Origin: Pseudothermotoga elfii DSM 9442 = NBRC 107921
GTDB lineage: Bacteria > Thermotogota > Thermotogae > Thermotogales > DSM-5069
Length of the DNA stretch: 64,000 nucleotides
Assembly (NCBI RefSeq): GCF_000504085.1
Contig: NC_022792.1
Location: 1,826,001 to 1,890,000, forward strand
Direction: 5' to 3'
Part shown: one piece after another, positions 59,186-64,000 of the stretch
How the letters are laid out: every line of letters starts with the position of its first letter
Numbering within the stretch: position 1 is the first letter of the stretch
Notes under the pieces: model-generated
Databases searched by the model: none
Seen by the model: the letters and a program-made list of their open reading frames with translations, nothing else
Told to the model about the DNA's origin: nothing
Made by a program: the position numbers and the translations under genes

Positions 59186-60292
59186 TTAAGATTCTATTCC
59201 TTTTATTTTTGCAAGTTCTTTTAAAAGCTTTGCTTCTTCAGAGGAAAGAGTTTTTGGTATTCGAACATTGACTGTGACATACAGGTCACCGCGCCTACCT
59301 GTTCTTACTGATGGAGCACCTTCTCCTTTAAGTCTAAAAACTGTCCCTGGCTGAGTACCTGCCGGTATTCGAAGCATTGTCGAATTTCCCGTTGGCAAAT
59401 CGAGTTTCATAGTGGTACCAAGAATGGCTTCGAGATAATCTACCGTTACATCAACATATATATCATCGTCCTGTCTTCTAAATCTCTTATCTGGTCTGAC
59501 ATGGATCAAAACATACAGATCACCATACGGTCCACCACCGTAACCAGCGTTACCACCTGATTCAATTTTTATCCTGGCCCCATCAGAAACCCCAGCGGGT
59601 ATATTGACAGTAGTCCTAAAGCGATTTCTTATTCTACCCGCTCCGCCGCAAACATGACATTTTTCTTTTATGACCCTGCCAGTACCACCACAAGTGCTAC
59701 AAGTCCTTGTACTAACAAAAACCCCAAAAATGCTCCTTCTTTCCTCTCTTATGACACCCGTACCGTGACACCTCGGACAAGTTTGATAACCGCTGCCTGG
59801 TTCAACTCCTTGCCCTTGACAGTGCTCACAACGTTCATACCTGTCATACTCCACAGGTATCTGTTTCCCAAGAAGAGAGTCGGCAAAATCAATTTCAATA
59901 TTCAGCGTTATATCTTCACCTGTTCTTCGCCTGTTCTGCTGCCTCTCCTGCGTTCCTCTTTCCCCAAAAAATATGTCGAAGATATCTCTTCCTAAGAAAC
60001 TTTCAAAATCTTTGAAAATATCTTCAAACGAACCTGAGGAAGTCTGCTGGGAAAACTCAGCTTCTCCAACATAACCAAAGCGATCGTACATAGCTTTTTT
60101 TTGAGGATTGCTTAAAACTTCGTAAGCCTCCTGTATTTCTTTGAACTTTTCTTCGGCTTCTTTTTTGTTCTCTGGATGCAAATCGGGATGCCATTGCTTT
60201 ATAAGTTTTTTGTAAGCCCTTTTTATTTCATCCTGCGAAGCGTCTCTTGATACACCCAAGATTGCGTAATAATCCTTACTCTGTCTTGGCAC
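59186..60292 (-). CDS. dnaJ: Chaperone DnaJ (Hsp40)
   Basis: 368 aa, co-chaperone stimulating DnaK. The J domain has the HPD motif (IKQWHPDLHP). A G/F region follows, then a zinc-finger region with four motifs: CEHCQGQG, CPRCHGTG, CSTCGGTG and CHVCGGAG. The C-terminal substrate-binding domains are complete. GTG 60292 is 8 bases behind AGAGG; its start overlaps the grpE stop in another frame. Last of hrcA-grpE-dnaJ; dnaK is not next to it. Confidence 0.96.
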   Translation of the reverse strand: MPRQSKDYYAILGVSRDASQDEIKRAYKKLIKQWHPDLHPENKKEAEEKFKEIQEAYEVLSNPQKKAMYDRFGYVGEAEFSQQTSSGSFEDIFKDFESFLGRDIFDIFFGERGTQERQQNRRRTGEDITLNIEIDFADSLLGKQIPVEYDRYERCEHCQGQGVEPGSGYQTCPRCHGTGVIREERRSIFGVFVSTRTCSTCGGTGRVIKEKCHVCGGAGRIRNRFRTTVNIPAGVSDGARIKIESGGNAGYGGGPYGDLYVLIHVRPDKRFRRQDDDIYVDVTVDYLEAILGTTMKLDLPTGNSTMLRIPAGTQPGTVFRLKGEGAPSVRTGRRGDLYVTVNVRIPKTLSSEEAKLLKELAKIKGIES

Positions 60293-60800
60293 CGTTTTCA
60301 CCTCTTGGCCTGACTGCTACCTGAACTTTCACAGGCTTCACAATTTTTTTGTGAAATTTATAACCATTTTCCAGGATTTTCAAAATTGAATATTCTTCTT
60401 TTTCATCTGTCTCAACACGTTCCACTGCTTCGTGTTCGAACGGGTCAAATTTTTCTTTTGGTTCTATCTTGAAAAGTCCTTCATCGTTCAAAATTTTCCA
60501 GAGCTTTTTGTATATAATCTCCATTCCGCTGTAGAAATTTTTGTATGATTTTGATCTTCGAACCTCTTCGAAAGCTCTTTCCATATCGTCAAGCACAGGA
60601 ATTAATTTCACAAGGAAGTATTCATTGGCATTTTTCAAAACCTGTTCTTTTTCTCTTAATGAATCTCTTTTGTAGTTCTCGAATTGTGCCTTGAGCTGTC
60701 TTAGATGTTCAAGTAACTCATGCTTCTCTTTAATGAGCTGATCTAATGCCGATTGATTTTCTTTTTGTTCGGTAATCTGGGGTTTTTCATTTTCGTTCAT
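60276..60800 (-). CDS. grpE: Nucleotide exchange factor GrpE
   Basis: 174 aa. Long N-terminal coiled coil (LIKEKHELLEHLRQLKAQFENYKRD) here read in parts such as KAQFENYKRDSLREK, then the beta domain (FDPFEHEAVERVETDEKEE, GYKFHKKIVKPVKVQVAV). Acts with DnaK/DnaJ as ADP release factor and thermosensor. ATG 60800 with GGAGGGAA; overlaps the end of hrcA by one base. Confidence 0.95.
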   Translation of the reverse strand: MNENEKPQITEQKENQSALDQLIKEKHELLEHLRQLKAQFENYKRDSLREKEQVLKNANEYFLVKLIPVLDDMERAFEEVRRSKSYKNFYSGMEIIYKKLWKILNDEGLFKIEPKEKFDPFEHEAVERVETDEKEEYSILKILENGYKFHKKIVKPVKVQVAVRPRGENGAKTE

Positions 60801-61822
60801 TATTTTCCCTCCTCTCTGGTTGCAACCGTAAAGTACTCTGTAAGCCTACTTGTCATATATCTCAATGAATTGAATATATCTTCATATCTGACCACCTTGG
60901 AAGTGATGGCCATCACTTTTCCCATTAATTTGTCCTCCTTTTTGTATCCGTCGATGAAAAAAGCGAGATTCTCCAGACCAGATACACCGTGTTCAGAACC
61001 AATCAAGACCGCAGGAATCTCTTTCGCATTAATAAACACCTTTCTTAGCATCAAATCGTCTGAAAAGAAATTTGACAGCTTTCTGACCTCCTCCACATCG
61101 AAATCTTCAGCGTTGATCAATGTATCAATACCAACTTTAATTAAATCATTTCTGAAATCTTCTTTTAAAGTGTTAACGAGATACTCTGAAAGATCTATCA
61201 AATATTGATCAATTTCGCTTTCCAAGATTCGATCACTCATATTTTCTATATTTCGCCCACTTAGAAGCTGATTCATTATACTTTCCAGTGATAGATAATC
61301 TATTTCCTGAAAAGTCCTGAATGGTATAAATTTTACCAGCCCAAGTTCCATTACCATGGAAACCACATAATAAGTTCTGGTGACTGGTGCTATTGCAACA
61401 CGGAGAATTTTGAGTTTCTCAACGGCTGGTTTTTCAAGAATAACAGCACCTTTAGCAATCTTCGAAAGGGCCATGGCCGCCCCTTCGAGTATTTTCTCCA
61501 TATCACCAAAAGTAATAGGATACTTTGAATAAATCGAAGATGAGCGCTGCGTGTATTCTTTCATCAAACTGAGCGTTTCGTCTACATAGAATCGATAACC
61601 TTTATCAGTTGGAATTCTTCCAGCTGACGTGTGAGGTTGATGCAAATAACCAAGATATTCAAGTTTTCTGAGATCATTTCTCACAGTCGCACCACTACAT
61701 GAGAGATCTGAAGCCTCCAGAACCCGCTCGGAGCTCACAGGCCTCTTTGACATTATATACTCACGTACAGCACAGTAAAGAATCTTTTTTTGCCTCTCAT
61801 TTATTCTTGATTCACGCCTCAT
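60800..61822 (-). CDS. hrcA: Heat-inducible transcription repressor HrcA
   Basis: 340 aa. N-terminal winged helix (RQKKILYCAVREYIMSKRPVSSE, GATVRNDLRKLEYLGYLHQPHTSAGRIPTDKGYRFYVD) read in parts, then the dimerisation and inserted domains (FIPFRTFQEIDYLSLESIM). Binds the CIRCE operator directly upstream of its own start, giving autoregulation of the operon. Start ATG 61822; its ribosome binding site lies inside the CIRCE right arm. Confidence 0.95.
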   Translation of the reverse strand: MRRESRINERQKKILYCAVREYIMSKRPVSSERVLEASDLSCSGATVRNDLRKLEYLGYLHQPHTSAGRIPTDKGYRFYVDETLSLMKEYTQRSSSIYSKYPITFGDMEKILEGAAMALSKIAKGAVILEKPAVEKLKILRVAIAPVTRTYYVVSMVMELGLVKFIPFRTFQEIDYLSLESIMNQLLSGRNIENMSDRILESEIDQYLIDLSEYLVNTLKEDFRNDLIKVGIDTLINAEDFDVEEVRKLSNFFSDDLMLRKVFINAKEIPAVLIGSEHGVSGLENLAFFIDGYKKEDKLMGKVMAITSKVVRYEDIFNSLRYMTSRLTEYFTVATREEGK

Positions 61823-61823
61823 T

Positions 61824-61850
61824 TTATCACTCTCATCATTTGAGTGCTAA
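61824..61850. promoter_or_regulatory. CIRCE operator
   Basis: TTATCACTC-N9-GAGTGCTAA, against the consensus TTAGCACTC-N9-GAGTGCTAA (one mismatch). It lies 1 base before the hrcA ATG, so HrcA would block transcription and the CIRCE stem-loop may also affect translation of the mRNA. Confidence 0.92.
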
Positions 61851-61854
61851 TTTT

Positions 61855-61883
61855 AGCATAGCATAACCTGGAAAACTTGTCAA
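61855..61883 (-). promoter_or_regulatory. Promoter of the hrcA-grpE-dnaJ operon
   Basis: Minus strand TTGACA (61883-61878), 17-base spacer, TATGCT (61860-61855), ending just before CIRCE, so the transcription start falls inside or next to the operator. Confidence 0.75.
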
Positions 61884-61905
61884 GCTTTACAAGCGGTGTT
61901 ACAAT
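61877..61905 (+). promoter_or_regulatory. Promoter of murE/murF, overlapping the hrcA promoter
   Basis: TTGTCA (61877-61882), 17-base spacer, TACAAT (61900-61905), about 20 bases before the murE start. Its -35 shares bases with the -35 of the opposite hrcA promoter. Confidence 0.65.
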
Positions 61906-61925
61906 TGTTTAGAGGTGGTGCAACA

Positions 61926-63404
61926 ATGCTTGTCAGAAATCTGATTGAAGCTATCGATGAAGTAACCCTGAATCTCCAGTTTGATGGAGAAGATATCGTA
62001 ATAACAGGCATCACCAATAAATCAACCGAGGTTCGTCCGGGATATTTGTTCATTTGTCACAAAGGAAGTCGATTTGATTCTCATGAAATAGCTTCTGAAA
62101 TAATCAAGAAAGGTGCCTCATTTCTTGTTGTTGAGCATCCCATATCAGTGGATTTTCCTCACGTGGTTGTGAGTGACAGCAGACTTGCTGAATCTATCTT
62201 ATCTGCTTTATATTACGGCGATCCATTCAACAAACTGCTTACTATAGGTATAACCGGGACAAATGGAAAAACAACGGCAGCTCATTTATTTCACCACGTC
62301 CTGAAGACTCTCGGAAGTAATGGCAGCATGCTTGGAACAATTTATTATGACATACTTGGAGAGCAAAAATTTCACCATGACAATACAACACCAGATGCAA
62401 TAGAAATTCTCAAAGCAATGAAAAACACAGTTGATAGAAGTGGCAAACATTTTGTGATGGAAGTTTCATCACATTCTTTGGCTATGAAAAGAGTGGAGTC
62501 TGTAAAATTTGACATTGCTGCTTTGACAAATATTACGCGTGATCATCTTGATTTCCACCAAACTTTTGACGAATACATAAAGACCAAGCTCCACATATTT
62601 GATCTATTAAAAGAATTCGGTATAGCGGTTGTCAGTGATGAATTCGAGCATATAGTGAACAAAAGAGTGAAAAAAGTAATCTACGGCATGTCTGAGAATA
62701 GTGATTACAGAATTCTATCTGCAGAAATAGACAAATTCGGAACAAATTTCGTTTTGAAAAGCCGCTTCGGAGAACACAAATGCTCAATCAACATACCCGG
62801 CATACACAACGCATACAACGCAACACTTGTAATTGCATCTCTTTGTGAACTTGGATACGATATTGAGTCTATTATAGAAGCCATTAAAAGCTTTGAGGGA
62901 GTAGAAGGAAGGTTTCAGTTCATACGTGAAGGCGCTCTGGTGGGTATCGATATCGTTGTTGATTTTGCTCACAGCCCGGATGCACTGGAAAAAACCCTTA
63001 TCACTGCAAGAAAAATCGCAAGCGGAAGAATCATAACAGTTTTTGGAGCTGGTGGCCAGGCAGATAAAGGAAAAAGGCCAATGATGGCTGAAGTGGTCTG
63101 CAGATACTCTGATGTAAGCATAATAACAACCGATGATCCAAGAGGAGAAGATCCCGAGGAAATATTATTCGAAGTTGAGAAAGGTGTTCCATCAGGATCA
63201 CCATATCTCGTTATTCCAGACAGAAAGGAAGCAATAGAAACAGCTCTCACTTTGGCAAATCGCGGAGATATGGTCATAGTAGCAGGAAGGGGACATGAAG
63301 AATATCAAATTTTCAGCGACGAGAGGAAAATTCCATTCAAGGACGCTGAAGTAATTAGAAAAATCCTTTTGAAAGAATACGAAAAGGAGAAAAAACGTGT
63401 TTGA
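61926..63404 (+). CDS. murE: UDP-N-acetylmuramoyl-tripeptide synthetase MurE
   Basis: 492 aa. Adds the third residue to UDP-MurNAc-L-Ala-D-Glu. Mur ligase features are ITNKSTEVRPGYLFICHKG, TIGITGTNGKTTAAHLF (P-loop), MEVSSHSLAMKRV, NITRDHLDFH and VDFAHSPDALEK. The specificity motif is DDPRGEDP, as in the Thermotoga enzyme (which adds Lys), rather than the DNPR of strict mDAP enzymes. ATG 61926 follows AGAGGTGG. Overlaps murF by 8 bases. Confidence 0.95.
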   Translation: MLVRNLIEAIDEVTLNLQFDGEDIVITGITNKSTEVRPGYLFICHKGSRFDSHEIASEIIKKGASFLVVEHPISVDFPHVVVSDSRLAESILSALYYGDPFNKLLTIGITGTNGKTTAAHLFHHVLKTLGSNGSMLGTIYYDILGEQKFHHDNTTPDAIEILKAMKNTVDRSGKHFVMEVSSHSLAMKRVESVKFDIAALTNITRDHLDFHQTFDEYIKTKLHIFDLLKEFGIAVVSDEFEHIVNKRVKKVIYGMSENSDYRILSAEIDKFGTNFVLKSRFGEHKCSINIPGIHNAYNATLVIASLCELGYDIESIIEAIKSFEGVEGRFQFIREGALVGIDIVVDFAHSPDALEKTLITARKIASGRIITVFGAGGQADKGKRPMMAEVVCRYSDVSIITTDDPRGEDPEEILFEVEKGVPSGSPYLVIPDRKEAIETALTLANRGDMVIVAGRGHEEYQIFSDERKIPFKDAEVIRKILLKEYEKEKKRV

Positions 63405-64000
63405 GAATTCTCGCTTTGTCGTTGATTCAAGGCAAGTTACCCCCGGATGTGTTTTCGTAGCCATTAAAGGTGAAAAAACTGATGGACACTTTTACGCCAA
63501 TGAAGCAATTAACAAAGGTGCTGCTTATGTCGTTGCCGAAAAAAAACTACAACATATTCCAGAAGAAAAATTGATAACTGTCAATGACACAATTGAGTTT
63601 TTGCTCAGCAATGCCAGAGAAAAATTAAAAAAACATAATCCAGTTGTGATAGGTATAACAGGTTCAAACGGAAAAACCACCACGAAAGAACTCCTCTATC
63701 AGCTCTTGGGAAAAGACAGGGCTTTTCGTAATCCAGGAAATTTGAACACGGAGATCGGTTTGCCACTATCGATTCTCAATGAATACAATGCGGAGAAATT
63801 CGCTATTTTAGAAATGGCTATGAATAAATTTGGAGATATTGCAAGATTATGCCAAATAGCCATGCCTCACGTGGCAATTTTGCTGAATGTTGGAACAGCA
63901 CATCGTGGAATAGCAGGAAATCAGGAAATGATATTGAGAGGAAAACTCCAATTAATCGAGAATATGCAAAAAAATGGAACAGCCATAGTTTTGTATGATA
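63397..64000 (+). CDS. murF: UDP-N-acetylmuramoyl-tripeptide--D-alanyl-D-alanine ligase MurF (3' end outside window)
   Basis: 201 codons from GTG 63397 (AAGGAG 7 bases upstream). N-terminal UDP-precursor domain (FVVDSRQVTPGCVFVAIKGEKTDGH) seen in parts, then the central ATPase domain (GITGSNGKTTTKELL, NPGNLNTEIGLPLSIL, EMAMNKFGDIARL, NVGTAHRG). Adds D-Ala-D-Ala to complete the pentapeptide. Cut by the window end. Confidence 0.94.
   Translation, partial: MFENSRFVVDSRQVTPGCVFVAIKGEKTDGHFYANEAINKGAAYVVAEKKLQHIPEEKLITVNDTIEFLLSNAREKLKKHNPVVIGITGSNGKTTTKELLYQLLGKDRAFRNPGNLNTEIGLPLSILNEYNAEKFAILEMAMNKFGDIARLCQIAMPHVAILLNVGTAHRGIAGNQEMILRGKLQLIENMQKNGTAIVLYD

Overview
The window looks like a chromosomal segment of a moderately AT-rich thermophilic member of the Thermotogales, most likely Pseudothermotoga (P. 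lettingae-like). This is inferred from Thermotoga-type gene content: an archaeal-like Thi4/ThiC/ThiD-ThiN thiamine operon, a four-subunit porGDAB, a HydE/HydG maturation operon with a TM1266-type regulator, GH57 branching enzyme, a C-terminally extended PCMT, and the hrcA-grpE-dnaJ order. No sequence search was possible, so the species is unproven. Many genes start with GTG or TTG behind an AAGGAGGTG-like ribosome binding site. The GTG inside that site repeatedly makes a false in-frame start, so I moved many starts a few codons downstream.

Layout. 1-6.8 kb: partial B12-binding radical SAM gene, tRNA-Met, a compact IscB-like OMEGA element with its upstream RNA, inserted exactly behind a glycerate kinase/permease operon, two membrane proteins and a cold-shock gene. 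6.8-14 kb (minus): argF, nitroreductase, purA, purB, a membrane protein, argS, metallophosphoesterase. 14-18.2 kb: a doubly broken GGDEF sensor gene facing an MCP, then a cupin. 18.3-24.6 kb (plus): tRNA-Val, suhB, tsaE, lon, engB, a structured region with a 29-codon ORF, and a membrane HD-GYP gene. 24.7-28.7 kb: aldo/keto reductase, then the [FeFe]-hydrogenase maturation operon read leftwards behind a leader with mutually exclusive helices. 28.7-32.9 kb (plus): TPP-riboswitch-controlled thiamine operon. 32.9-39.9 kb (plus): PCMT, alpha-2-macroglobulin, metalloprotease and DUF1175 genes. 39.9-47.5 kb (minus): a probable branched-chain amino acid fermentation operon (aminotransferase, Buk, Ptb, Buk, P-loop ATPase, 2-oxoacid:ferredoxin oxidoreductase DABC). 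47.6-49.7 kb (plus): aminotransferase and serA-like dehydrogenase. 49.7-59 kb (minus): DUF4912, GH57, porGDAB (porA frameshifted), pncA, pncB, pdxST and a degenerate GGDEF protein. 59-61.8 kb (minus): hrcA-grpE-dnaJ with CIRCE. 61.9-64 kb (plus): murE and partial murF.

How it works together. Two ferredoxin-reducing 2-oxoacid oxidoreductases (POR and a VOR-like enzyme) sit in the same window as maturases for the [FeFe]-hydrogenase that would re-oxidise ferredoxin. The Ptb/Buk pair would recover ATP from branched acyl-CoA. Cofactor genes for TPP (used by POR/VOR), PLP (used by the aminotransferases) and NAD are close by.

The most unusual items are: the IscB-like protein whose RuvC-II and HNH region is cleanly missing while its RNA-like scaffold remains; the hydrogenase-maturation leader; and the structured region with a signal-like micro-peptide in front of the HD-GYP receptor. 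Also notable are the beta-rich insertion in the alpha-2-macroglobulin, the porA frameshift, and the overlapping divergent hrcA/murE promoters.
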